A stretch of DNA of 25,128 nucleotides, from NCBI GenBank assembly GCA_030448225.1, contig JAUJNJ010000083.1, forward strand, positions 1 through 25,128, written 5' to 3'. Source of the stretch: Phycisphaerae bacterium (GTDB lineage: Bacteria; Planctomycetota; Phycisphaerae; Tepidisphaerales; Tepidisphaeraceae). This document shows, in pieces, positions 15,406 to 23,800 of the stretch. The translations under genes were made by a program, and so were the position numbers. Numbering within the stretch: position 1 is the first letter of the stretch; every line of letters begins with the position of its first letter. Below the pieces are notes generated by a model. That model was given only the letters and a program-made list of their open reading frames with translations. It ran no database searches and had not been told where the DNA came from.

Positions 15406-16677
15406 ATGCCAACGATCGAACGATTAACCGCCCGGGAGATCCTCGACACCCGCGGCACCCCCACGGTGTCGGCGACGTGCGTGCTGGCCGGTGGGGCGGC
15501 CGCGTCGGCATCGGTGCCGTCCGGCGCGTCGACCGGTGTGGCCGAGGCGCTGGAACTTCGCGACGCCGACCCGACCCGCTACGGCGGGCTCGGTTGCCGC
15601 ACCGCGACCGCGAACGTCAACGGCCCGATCGCCGACGCCCTGCGCGGCCGGCGGTTCGAACATCAGTCGGAACTCGATGCGGCCACGACGCAGCTCGACG
15701 GTACGCCGAACAAGTCGCGCCTCGGGGCCAACGCGTTGCTCGCGACGTCGATCGCGTTCGCCCGCGCCCACGCGCGGTCGAAGGACGTCCCGCTCTACGC
15801 GCACTTCGCCGACATGATCGGCCACGTGCCGCGGACGCTGCCGCGGATGACGATCAACTTGTTCAGCGGCGGAAAGCACGCCGGCGGGCAGGTGCCGATC
15901 CAGGACGTGCTGATCGTGCCGGCGTCGGCGGCGACGATCGACGACGGCCTCGCCGCGACCTACGCCGTGTTCCAGGCGGCGGTCGAACTGACGAAGCGGA
16001 AGTACGCGACCCGTCCGCTCCGCGCCGACGAGGGCGGCCTCGCGCCGCCGTTCCCGGACGTCGAGGCGATGCTCGCGGACGCCGTCGCATCGATCGAGGC
16101 CGCCGGCCTCACACCCGAACGCGACATCGCGGTCGCCATCGACGTCGCCTCGAGCCACTTCTACGAGGACGGCCGCTACCAACTCGTCCCCGAGACGCTG
16201 ACGAGCAGCGGCATGATCGAGCGCCTGAAGCGATGGGTGAGCAGCTACCCGATCGTCAGCGTCGAGGACGGCCTCGCCGAAGACGACTGGGACGCGTGGC
16301 CGGCGCTGCGGGCCGCCATCGCCGGCCGGGCGCTCGTGCTCGGCGACGACTTCCTCTGCACGAACCCCGCCCGCATCCGCCGCGCGATCGAAGCCGGGGC
16401 GGCCGACGCGCTGCTGCTGAAGGTCAACCAGATCGGCACCCTCACCGAGGCGGCCGAGGCGCTGCGCGCCGCGCGCGACGCGGGCTGGCGCGTGACGGTG
16501 AGCGCCCGCAGCGGCGAGACGGAGGACGACTGGCTCGCAGACCTGGCCGTCGGCTGGGGCGGCGACCAGATCAAGGTCGGTTCGATCACGCAATCGGAAC
16601 GTCTGGCGAAGTACAACCGCCTGCTGGAGATCGAGGCGGAGACGGGATTGCCGGTCGTTCGCTGGCCGAACGTTTAG
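15406..16677 (+). CDS. Enolase paralogue (His370-to-Ala active-site variant)
   Basis: The 423-residue protein aligns along the whole enolase family. Visible are the flexible loop SGASTG (Ser39-Gly44), His158 in SGGKHAGG, QD at 166-167 where enolase has QE, ADEGGLAPPF (Glu209), and VAIDVASSHFYEDGRYQL (metal Asp246). SVEDGLAEDDWDAW (metal Glu287), LGDDFLCTNP (metal Asp314), LLKVNQIGTLTEA (general base Lys339), SGETEDDWLADLAVGW and DQIKVGS (Lys390) complete the set. The usual SHRSGE is SARSGE, so the conserved His (370 in E. coli, 373 in yeast) is Ala367, and Glu168 is Asp167. It may still dehydrate 2-phosphoglycerate slowly or act on another phosphorylated acid. Co-transcription with a kinase 2 bp upstream favours a dedicated pathway over the housekeeping role; inference. 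Confidence 0.88.
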   Translation: MPTIERLTAREILDTRGTPTVSATCVLAGGAAASASVPSGASTGVAEALELRDADPTRYGGLGCRTATANVNGPIADALRGRRFEHQSELDAATTQLDGTPNKSRLGANALLATSIAFARAHARSKDVPLYAHFADMIGHVPRTLPRMTINLFSGGKHAGGQVPIQDVLIVPASAATIDDGLAATYAVFQAAVELTKRKYATRPLRADEGGLAPPFPDVEAMLADAVASIEAAGLTPERDIAVAIDVASSHFYEDGRYQLVPETLTSSGMIERLKRWVSSYPIVSVEDGLAEDDWDAWPALRAAIAGRALVLGDDFLCTNPARIRRAIEAGAADALLLKVNQIGTLTEAAEALRAARDAGWRVTVSARSGETEDDWLADLAVGWGGDQIKVGSITQSERLAKYNRLLEIEAETGLPVVRWPNV

Positions 16678-16716
16678 GGACTGGCGTCGCAATCTCAGGG
16701 GTTCTAAATGAATCAC

Positions 16717-17189
16717 GCGCTACCGCGGCCGAGGCACGGGCCTCCGGCTTCCGCTCGCTGCGATCGCACGCCTGCGGTGGGCGCTCCCAAACCCACGGCC
16801 AGGGCCGCGTGACGGCGGCAGCTCCGCGGAGCAGATGGGGGGAGGACCGCCCGCGCGCGACAGGCGGTCAGGGGGTCGCCGCCCGGAAGGTTCGCGCAAT
16901 AGACGCGGCTCACGATTGCCGACGCGGGGCGACTCGGAGCGATGCCTCCTCACCCAACGCTCTCCCCCGACGACGGGGTGAGAGGACCGGACGCCCGCCG
17001 CCGACGACCTGTGTCGCTCCGTCAACTGGTTCTCGAACGTTCCCGCCGGGAGCTGTACGCGCGCTCGACGCGCGTGGCGGAAGTCCTCGCTTTGACAGCG
17101 CTTACTGTGACGTGCGGAGCGCCACCCGCAGGCGTGCGAGCGCAGCGAGCGGAAGCCGGAGGCCCGTCACTCGGCCGCGCCAGGCGCTA
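16717..17189. mobile_element. MITE-like non-coding element with ~70-nt inverted ends
   Basis: Positions 16717-16787 (containing ACGGGCCTCCGGCTTCCGCT, CGCACGCCTGCGG and GGCGCTCC) are nearly the reverse complement of 17114-17189 (GGAGCGCC, CCGCAGGCGTGCG, AGCGGAAGCCGGAGGCCCGT), with a handful of mismatches and small gaps. The ~330-bp interior has no credible gene. It holds a 12-nt palindrome GCTCCGCGGAGC and a hairpin at about 16960-16985 (CTCTCCCCC...GGGGTGAGAG). I see no transposase and no clear target-site duplication. It fills the gap between the convergent enolase-like and amidohydrolase genes. A large composite intergenic repeat is the alternative. Confidence 0.6.
16960..16985. terminator. 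Hairpin between convergent genes, inside the inverted-repeat element
   Basis: CTCTCCCCCGACGACGGGGTGAGAG can fold into a stem of about 9-10 pairs with a short loop. It lies between two convergently transcribed genes, so it could stop transcription from both sides. No T-run follows on either side, so it is at most a weak intrinsic terminator. Confidence 0.35.
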
Positions 17190-17230
17190 TCTCCCCCGTG
17201 CTTCTTCTCCTTCGAAATGGCCGAAGAGAT

Positions 17231-18514
17231 CTACCGAGCGGGAGCTGCTAGGAAGTTCGCGAAGTTGTCGCTGAGGTACCCCTTTACGGTCCGGCGCACC
17301 TCGTCTCGCGTCACGTTCCAGCCGGTGGCGGCGAGGTCGGCGAACTTCTCCTTCAGCACCGCCGCGATGATCCGGCGGCTGTGGTCCCACTTGTAGATGA
17401 TCTGGTCGAGCACGCGGGCGTCGCTGTGCTGGGGGGCGAAGTCGGTGCCGAGCAACTCGATCCGCATCCGCGTGATCTCCTCGATGAGGCTCGGGTTGTT
17501 CACGTACCACCAGCAGCCGAAGACGAACAGGTTCGGCTGGAGCCGGGCGGCCACGGCCAGCTCGTGCTGGTTCTCGCGCGACAGGACGGTCGCCATGAAC
17601 TTGTTCCGCGGGTTGCCCGCGCAGAGGCGGTTGAGGCTCATCATGTCGGCCTTGCCCAGCGCGTCGCCGGCCAGGCGCAGGGCGGGGTTGGCCTGGCGGT
17701 CGACGCCGATCATCACGGCGAACGGCAGGTTCCGTTCGCGGCAGACGGGCAGCACCGCCTCGTCGAGCACGCGCGTCGTCGGCGAGTTTGCGTTGGGGTA
17801 CCGCCACGTCGGCGGCAGTGAAACGGCGACGTAGAGGGCGTCGACGCGGTCGATCCACTCGTTCAGGTAGCGGCGGACCTCGGCCATTGATTCCGCGCCG
17901 AGGTCGGCGCCGGCGTTGTAGCCGAGGGCCGCGAGCTTCGATTGCACGCCGGGCCAGCCGAGCAGGAGCGGGTCGATGCGGAGCACGCCCTTGAACCGCG
18001 GGTCTACCGGCGCGCCGGCCAGCCAGCTCGGCCGCTCGTTGTCGTCCATCGGGTCATTTGTCATCACGACCGTGTGGACGTTCGACAGCTCGAACACGCG
18101 GTCGACGTAGCGCTGGGGCGTCTGCATCCGGAAGAAGTCGCGGTAGGCGGCGAGGTTCTTCTCGCGGAGGTCGAGGCCGAGCTTGTTCAGCACCGTCAGC
18201 ACGCCGCGACACGCCTCGCTGAGCGGGGCGCGCTCGACGAAGAGCGTTTGCCAGACGTGGTCGGCCTGCTGCGACTGGCTCATCGACCAGAACGCGTCGT
18301 AGGCGACGCCGCCCGTGCGGATCGTCTCGCCGACGAGGTAGTGGTACGTCAGCAGCTCGTCGATGCCCCAGAGCATCATGCCGCCGAACGTGGGCGGGTA
18401 GAGGTGCGTGTGCAGGTCGTACACGCGCGTGGACGCGACGGCGTCGTCGACCCACGCGTCGAGCGGGGACGCGGCGGCACGGGAACCGGCGGGGGCGGCG
18501 GCGGTGGTGAGCAT
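17231..18514 (-). CDS. Amidohydrolase-superfamily protein, uronate-isomerase-like
   Basis: The 427-residue protein carries a TIM-barrel metal motif VYDLHTHLYPP (His35, His37) followed by MLWGIDELLTYHYLVGETIR. That resembles the L-W-x-G-D-H-Y-x-W-R region of glucuronate/uronate isomerases (UxaC). Late in the protein, GTDFAPQHSDARVLDQIIYK offers a metal Asp, and the end (VKGYLSDNFANFL) has the closing helix common to amidohydrolases. It has no signal peptide, so it is probably cytoplasmic. Length and motifs fit a divergent member acting on a sugar acid or related compound, but overall identity to true UxaC looks low and the substrate is open. ATG 18514 has AGGA about 11 bases upstream; ATG 18526 is an alternative. 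It is the last gene of the minus-strand group. Confidence 0.72.
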   Translation of the reverse strand: MLTTAAAPAGSRAAASPLDAWVDDAVASTRVYDLHTHLYPPTFGGMMLWGIDELLTYHYLVGETIRTGGVAYDAFWSMSQSQQADHVWQTLFVERAPLSEACRGVLTVLNKLGLDLREKNLAAYRDFFRMQTPQRYVDRVFELSNVHTVVMTNDPMDDNERPSWLAGAPVDPRFKGVLRIDPLLLGWPGVQSKLAALGYNAGADLGAESMAEVRRYLNEWIDRVDALYVAVSLPPTWRYPNANSPTTRVLDEAVLPVCRERNLPFAVMIGVDRQANPALRLAGDALGKADMMSLNRLCAGNPRNKFMATVLSRENQHELAVAARLQPNLFVFGCWWYVNNPSLIEEITRMRIELLGTDFAPQHSDARVLDQIIYKWDHSRRIIAAVLKEKFADLAATGWNVTRDEVRRTVKGYLSDNFANFLAAPAR

Positions 18515-18593
18515 AGTGCCGCCCATCCTAACGCGCGCCCCGCGGCCGCGGCCAGAGGCGCGGCGCGCGGTCATGGTGGGGGGAAAGAATAGG

Positions 18594-18745
18594 AACCACG
18601 AAGGCACGAAGACACGAAGCGGGCCGTTGGCTGCCGGGCCTGTTGTCGGAATACGCCTGCGTCGGTTTTGTTCAAACGGATGCCCGGCCACGCTCACCTG
18701 TTCGCCGCTTCGCGGCCGGCTTCGTGTTTTCGTGCCTTCGTGGTT
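18594..18745. repeat. 26-nt inverted repeat pair (AACCACGAAGGCACGAAG family)
   Basis: Positions 18594-18619 (AACCACGAAGGCACGAAGAC then ACGAAG) and 18720-18745 are reverse complements with one mismatch in 26. They bracket 100 bp with no gene. The arms differ from, but clearly resemble, the AACCACGGAGACACGG arms at 14041. The element lies after the SGNH gene and before the amidohydrolase start on the minus strand, where it could terminate or attenuate transcription. Confidence 0.85.
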
Positions 18746-18759
18746 CGACTTCTCCCTCG

Positions 18760-19467
18760 TTACTTCACGTGCGGCTTCACGAGCGACGTCCAGAGTTGAT
18801 AGCCGGCGGCGTTCATGTGGAGGTTGTCCTTCACGTACAGCTCCGGGCGGGGCTTGCCGTCGGGGCCGAGCATGGGGGTGAAGATGTCGACGTACGTCAG
18901 CCGTTGCGGGTCGGCGGCGGCGAGTTCGGCGAACAGGCGGTTCGTCTCGCGCTGTTCGCGAAGTAGTTTCACCCGCGCGACGCTCGGCTTCACCGCCAGG
19001 ATCACGACGCGCGTCTGCGGCAGCGCGGCGTGCACCTTCTTCAACAGCGCCGCGAGGTCGTCGCGCACGCGCGCGGGCGCCAGGCCGTCGTTCAGGTCGT
19101 TGTCGCCGGAGTAGAAGACGATCTGCCGCGGGCGGTACGGCAGGACGATGCGGTCGGCGTGGAGCGTCACGTGCTCGGTCCGCGACCCGCCGAACCCGCG
19201 GTTGATGACCGGCAGGCCGGGGAAGTCTTCCTTTAGCGTCTTCCACAGGCGGATGCTGGAACTGCCGACGAAGAGGATGCCGTCCTGCGGCGGCGCCTGC
19301 CGCTCGTCGGCCTCCTCGAACGCCTTGATCTCCTTCTCGAACGGCTTGGCCTTTGACGCGGTCGCGTCTTTCGCAGGCGTTGGCGCGGGTGCCGGCGCGG
19401 GCGCGGGCGCCGCGGCGAGGCAGGGGACGAGCAGGAGCAACACGAGCGCGAGCGGGCGGTGACGCAA
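18760..19467 (-). CDS. Secreted SGNH/GDSL-type hydrolase
   Basis: The 235-residue product starts at TTG 19467, six bases after a perfect GGAGGA. This start places a clean signal peptide (RHRPLALVLLLLVPCLAAA) at the N-terminus, whereas upstream ATG or GTG starts would bury it. An Ala-Pro repeat linker and a charged helix follow, then an SGNH fold: block I ILFVGSSSIRLW (nucleophile Ser70), block II GFGGSR, block III YSGDND, and block V KDNLHMNAAGY carrying the Asp-x-x-His pair. GDS is GSS here, as in many lysophospholipase/acetylesterase relatives. It should be an exported esterase, perhaps removing acetyl groups from polysaccharide. The upstream neighbour on the same strand is the toroid-protein gene. 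Confidence 0.88.
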   Translation of the reverse strand: MRHRPLALVLLLLVPCLAAAPAPAPAPAPTPAKDATASKAKPFEKEIKAFEEADERQAPPQDGILFVGSSSIRLWKTLKEDFPGLPVINRGFGGSRTEHVTLHADRIVLPYRPRQIVFYSGDNDLNDGLAPARVRDDLAALLKKVHAALPQTRVVILAVKPSVARVKLLREQRETNRLFAELAAADPQRLTYVDIFTPMLGPDGKPRPELYVKDNLHMNAAGYQLWTSLVKPHVK

Positions 19468-19588
19468 GGAGAATCCTCCGGGTGCAATGGTGGGGGCGCA
19501 CGTCAGGTGCGTCGTCGGATGGTAATCGACGAGCGCGGGAAGTGGCGACCGCGACGACCGCAAGAGACGTCTTACCCGCGCCGTCCGT

Positions 19589-20722
19589 TCACCGCTGGTA
19601 CAGCGGCAAGTAGCGGTAGGGCACGCACAGCGCCAGCACGGCCATGCTCGTGCGGTAGGCGTCGCCGGCCTGGGCTTCCTGCCCGTTGCCGCCGGCGAAG
19701 TGGCCGTCGGGCTGCTGGAGCTTCATCAGCGGCTCGCGGAGCTGGGGGTAGACGCCGTCCCAGTACTTGCCGCCGAGCTGGTAGAGCGACTGGCTGCAGT
19801 AGTAGATCGCGTAGAAGTAGAACTCGCTGTTGGGGTCCTTCGGCGGGTGCTCGATCAGCCACTCGCCGCCGCGGACCGCCTCGGGGTTGGGGCGCTCGGC
19901 GGTGTGCTGGCCGAGCATCACCATCGACAGGATCCCGGTGCCCGTGCGCGCGGCGTTGGGCGGCCCGCCCGGCTGGTAGCAGAAGCCGCCGGACGGCACG
20001 GCGCATCGGCGGACGTACTCGACGCCGTCGTCCAGCGCCCCCTTCGGCACCGACGCGCCGCTGTTGGCCGCCCCGCGGAGCGCCATGAGCTGCCACCCGG
20101 TGACGGAGATGTCCGCGTCGCGCGCGGTGGGGCTGTAGCGCCAGCCACCCTTGTGCGGGCCGTCGGGCAGCTTCTGGGCGTCGAGGATCACCTTCACCGC
20201 CCGGGCGAGCACCTTGTCGATCTTCGTGCGGCGCTCGTCGTCGACCATCCCGTACACCTCGCCGAGCATCGCCGCGCTGATGCCGTGCTCGTACATCACG
20301 GCGTTGCTGCTGGCGGCCGAGAGGATGCCGTTCTCCTTCTGGTGCTCGACGACGTAATCGATGCTCTTGTTCAGCACCTCGCCGTACGGGCCCTGCCCGG
20401 GGACGTGGCCGCGGGCGAGGAACGCCATGACGGCCAGCGACGAGATCGCGGTCGTCGAGTCGCCGCCCTGCGGGAAGCGGCCGTCGGGCATCTGGTTGCG
20501 GGCGAGCCAGTCGAGCGCCTTGTCGACCGCCGCCTCGACGTGCGGCGGGACGGCCTCGCTTTCGATCCCGCCCGCCTCCTGCGCGCGGGCGACGGCGGCG
20601 CGGCCGAGCGGCGCGTGAGTCGTGAGGAGTGATGCGGCGACGGCGACCGTAAGGAGCGTCCTCGCCGTGCGGCGGCGGCGGCGGCGGCGGGGCGGCGGCG
20701 TCGAATTCGTCCGAGCATTCAT
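19589..20722 (-). CDS. Secreted prenyltransferase/squalene-cyclase-like alpha-alpha toroid protein
   Basis: The 377-residue protein starts at ATG 20722 with an arginine-rich N-terminus and a hydrophobic signal (TARTLLTVAVAASLLTTHAP). The mature part is built from repeats of the terpenoid-cyclase alpha-alpha toroid: ALDWLARNQMPDGRFPQ, STTAISSLAVMAFLARG, a GGWRYSP turn, DISVTGWQLMALRGA, TGTGILSMVMLG, YFYAIYYCSQSLYQLGG, and the end YRTSMAVLALCVPYRYLPLYQR. The acidic DXDD motif of squalene-hopene cyclases is absent, so it is not expected to cyclise triterpenes. Such exported toroid proteins are common and uncharacterised in planctomycetes, often encoded near large DUF4175-type membrane proteins, as here. 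The function is unknown; peptide or surface-protein binding is a guess. Confidence 0.8.
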   Translation of the reverse strand: MNARTNSTPPPRRRRRRRTARTLLTVAVAASLLTTHAPLGRAAVARAQEAGGIESEAVPPHVEAAVDKALDWLARNQMPDGRFPQGGDSTTAISSLAVMAFLARGHVPGQGPYGEVLNKSIDYVVEHQKENGILSAASSNAVMYEHGISAAMLGEVYGMVDDERRTKIDKVLARAVKVILDAQKLPDGPHKGGWRYSPTARDADISVTGWQLMALRGAANSGASVPKGALDDGVEYVRRCAVPSGGFCYQPGGPPNAARTGTGILSMVMLGQHTAERPNPEAVRGGEWLIEHPPKDPNSEFYFYAIYYCSQSLYQLGGKYWDGVYPQLREPLMKLQQPDGHFAGGNGQEAQAGDAYRTSMAVLALCVPYRYLPLYQR

Positions 20723-20812
20723 CCGGGCTGCTCCGCGAAAGACCTGAAATCCAGAGGGCGAACGAGGCCGGCGGCCAACCGAGCGTCTGCAACGCTCGCG
20801 CACCGTCCAGGC

Positions 20813-20867
20813 TTGGTCATTCTTCTTTGGTCATTTGTTGGTCATTGAGGCTTGGTCATTGGTCATT
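20813..20867. repeat. Five copies of the nonamer TTGGTCATT
   Basis: TTGGTCATT occurs at 20813, 20827, 20838, 20852 and 20859, the last two overlapping by two bases. The cluster fills much of the 151-bp gap between the DUF4175-like gene end and the toroid gene start. It is far more AT-rich than its surroundings. It could be a degenerate simple repeat or a protein-binding array upstream of the toroid gene. Confidence 0.8.
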
Positions 20868-20873
20868 CGTCGC

Positions 20874-23800
20874 TCACTGCGGCTTGACCACTGGCGCCGA
20901 CCCGCCCTCGCCGTTGATGCGGGCGATCCGCACGTAGTAGTTCTTGATCATCTCCTGGTACGCCGGCGGGCCGTTCTGCTGGGCCGCGTTGAGGAGTTCC
21001 TGCTGCATGACCGGGCCGAGCTTCACCCAGTCGCTGGCGCTGACGCCGAGCATGCGGACGTTGTCGGGACGCGTGTCGTCCCCGCCTGCGGCGACGCTGA
21101 TGCCGTCTTTCGGATCGCCGGTCTGGCCGGGCGTGGTGCCGGGCTTGTCGCTCGCCTGGGCCGGCGTCATCCCCTCACCCTCGCCCTGACCTTCCCCCTC
21201 GCCGGGCGACGACTGCTGCGCCGACGCGGCCGCCGCCTGCGCGGCCTTGGCCAGCGCGTTGGCCGCCTGCTGCGACGCCATCGACTGGTTCTTCATCGCC
21301 TGCTGCTGCGCTTGCGACGCCTCCTGCGCGGCGACGGCAGCCTGCTGGGCGGCCTGCTCGGGGGTCATCGCGGGCTCGCCCTCGCCCGGCTGGCCCTCGC
21401 CCTGTGGCTCGCCCTGTCCGCCGGGCTGGCCGGCCTTCGCTTGCGCGGGCTCGCCGTTTTCGCCCTGCTCGCCGGCGGGCGCGCCCTCGCCCGCGGGGGC
21501 GGGTTCGGCATTGGGGTCCTGCTCGGCCTGCGCGACCTCCGCCTCGACGTCTCGGAGGGCCTGCTGCGCCTGGGCTAGCGCCGCCTGCGCGTCGCCCTGC
21601 GACTCGGCCGCCTGATCCTGCGCCTCGGCCGCCTTCGCCTGCGCGGCATCGGCTTGGGCGGCGGCATGGGCGGCGCGCTTCCGCGCGTCGGCCGCCTGCT
21701 GCTGGGCCGCCTCGGCCTGCTCGCCGTGCTGGGCCGCCTGCTGCTTGGCAGCTTGCGCCTGCTTGGCACCGGCGGCGGCCTGCTTGGCCTGTTGGGCGGC
21801 GGGATCGTTGCCGGCGGCGGCCTGCCTGCGCGGCCTGCGCGCACCGCGCCGGCGGCCTGCTGCTCGGCCGCTTCGGCTTGGGCCTCGGCGGCGTCGGCCT
21901 CGGCCTCGCGGCGCGACCTGCTGGCCGGCCTGCGCGCCTGCTGGCCCGCCTGCGCGGCCTGCTCGTTCGCCTGCTTCGCCGCCTGCTCGGCGGCGGCGGC
22001 CTGCTGCTCGGCCTCGGCGGCCTCGGCCTGCGCGCGGCGGCCTCGTCGATCGGGACCATCGCCTCGGCGGCGCGCTCGGCGAGTTCCGGCGCCTTCTCCT
22101 TCGCCTGCTGCTGGAGCCTCGGCGGCCTGCTTCGCCTGCTTCGCCTGCTCGGCGAGTTGGTTCTGCTGACCGGCGACGTCCTGCGGCGACTGCTGGTTCT
22201 GCTTGGCGTCGGCGAGTTGTTCGGCCTTGTTCTTCGTCGCCTCGGCCAGTGCGGCCTGACGCTCGGCGAGTTCCGCGGCCTGGGCGCGGCGGCGTTTTGC
22301 GCGGCGGCCTGCTGCTCGTTGACGAGGTCGGCCTTGGCGGCGGCCGCGTTCTGATCGGCGGCCTTCTCCAGCGCGTCGCCCGCCTTCTGCGCGGCCTGGG
22401 CCGATTGCTCGGCGGCCTTCTTTGCGGCATCGGCGTCGCCGGACTGCTGTGCCTCCGCCGCCTCCTGCTGCGCGGACGCCGCGGCCTGTGCTTGACGCGC
22501 GGCCTCGTCGGCGGCGGCCTGCGACGCCTTAGCCGCCTCGGCGGCGGCCTTGGCGGACGCGGCCTGCGCCTTGGCGGCGCGCTGCGTGTCGGCATCGGCG
22601 GCCTTCGCCGACTCCTGCGCCGCCTCGGCGGCCTGCGCGTCGTCTGCGGCCTCCTGCGCGGCGGCGGCGGCGGCCTGCTGCGCCGCCTTCGCCTCGGCCA
22701 CGAGTTGCTCGGTCGCCGCCTTCGCCACGGCGGCGGCCTTGGCGGCGGCGGCCTTGGCGGCGGCGTCATCCTTCTTGTCCTTCGCTTCCTTGGCGGCCTG
22801 CTCGGCCTTGCGCGTCGCTTCGGCGGCCGCCTGCGCGAGTTGCTTCGCGCCCTCGCCCGCCTTGTCGCGCTGATCGATCGCGGCCTGCTCGGCCGGGTCG
22901 GCCTTGAGCTCGTGGGCCGCCGCCTGCGCCTTGAGCTGCCTGGCGGCGTTCTTCAGTTGCTCGGCCGACGCCTTCTGTTGCTGCTCCGCGCCCTGCGGGT
23001 TGTTCTGCCGGAGGTCCTTGACGATGTTCTGCTGGTGGTCGGGCGACGGCGTCTGCGCGCCGGCCTCGCGGATCGACTCGGCCTGCTTCTGCTGGAACTG
23101 TTGCAACTCCTCGTTCAGCTCCTGCTGCTGGCGGGCGATCTCGTTTGCGTCCTTCTGGAGCTCGGCGATCTCCTGCTGCTTCTCGACCTGGTCCTGCGCG
23201 CGCTGCGTCGCCTCCTGCTGCTCGGCGATCCGCTGCGTGAGTTCCGCCAGTCGCCGGGCCGCCTCGACCGCCTCGGGCTTGCGCAGCGCCTCGTCCTGGC
23301 CGATGCGCTCCTGGAGGCGGTTCATCAGCTCCTGCTGTTTCCGCTGCTGCTCGCGCTGCGACTGCTCGAGCATCTCCTGCGTGCGCCGCTGCTCCGGCGT
23401 CAACTTTCCCGGCTGCGCCTTCGCCTGCTGCGCGGCCTGTTGCTGCTTCTCGAGGGCTGCCTGCTGGTCGGCGAGTTGCTGCTGCGCCTGGGCGAGCTGG
23501 CGGAGGCGCTCGGCGCTGTCGAGCGCTTTCTTCTGCTCTTCGACCCGCTTGTGCAGCGCCTGGAGCCGCTTTTTCGCCTCGTCGAGGTGTTCGGTGGCGG
23601 CGTCGGCCACGGCGCGGCGTGCCCCGTCGGCGGCGCCGGCGCCGATCATCAGCTTCGCCACGCCCTCGGCGGACGCGAGGATCGGCCCGTCGGCCACGCT
23701 CTTCGCCTCCCGCGCGACGGCGTTGAAGCCGCTTGCCAGGTGCTCGTCGGCGGCGGCGCCGAGGTCGCGGCCGGTGTCGCCGAGCAGGTCGCGCGTGGAG

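Noticed and set aside
15424..16716. Minus-strand 430-residue open frame opposite the enolase-like gene
   Set aside because: Antisense shadow with no motifs, while the + strand aligns to enolase over its full length.
17094..17125. TTGACA at 17094-17099 as a promoter -35 box
   Set aside because: No -10-like sequence at a suitable distance, and it points away from any co-oriented gene start.
16717..17189. Insertion sequence with its own transposase
   Set aside because: No open frame in the interior resembles a transposase and the element is too short.
18515..19501. N-terminal extension joining the amidohydrolase to the SGNH region in one minus-strand frame
   Set aside because: The extension is an out-of-frame reading of the SGNH gene and runs through an inverted repeat; the amidohydrolase has its own start and ribosome-binding site at 18514.
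20813..20867. Possible CRISPR array
   Set aside because: Repeat units are only 9 bases with gaps of a few bases and no unique spacers, and there are no cas genes nearby.
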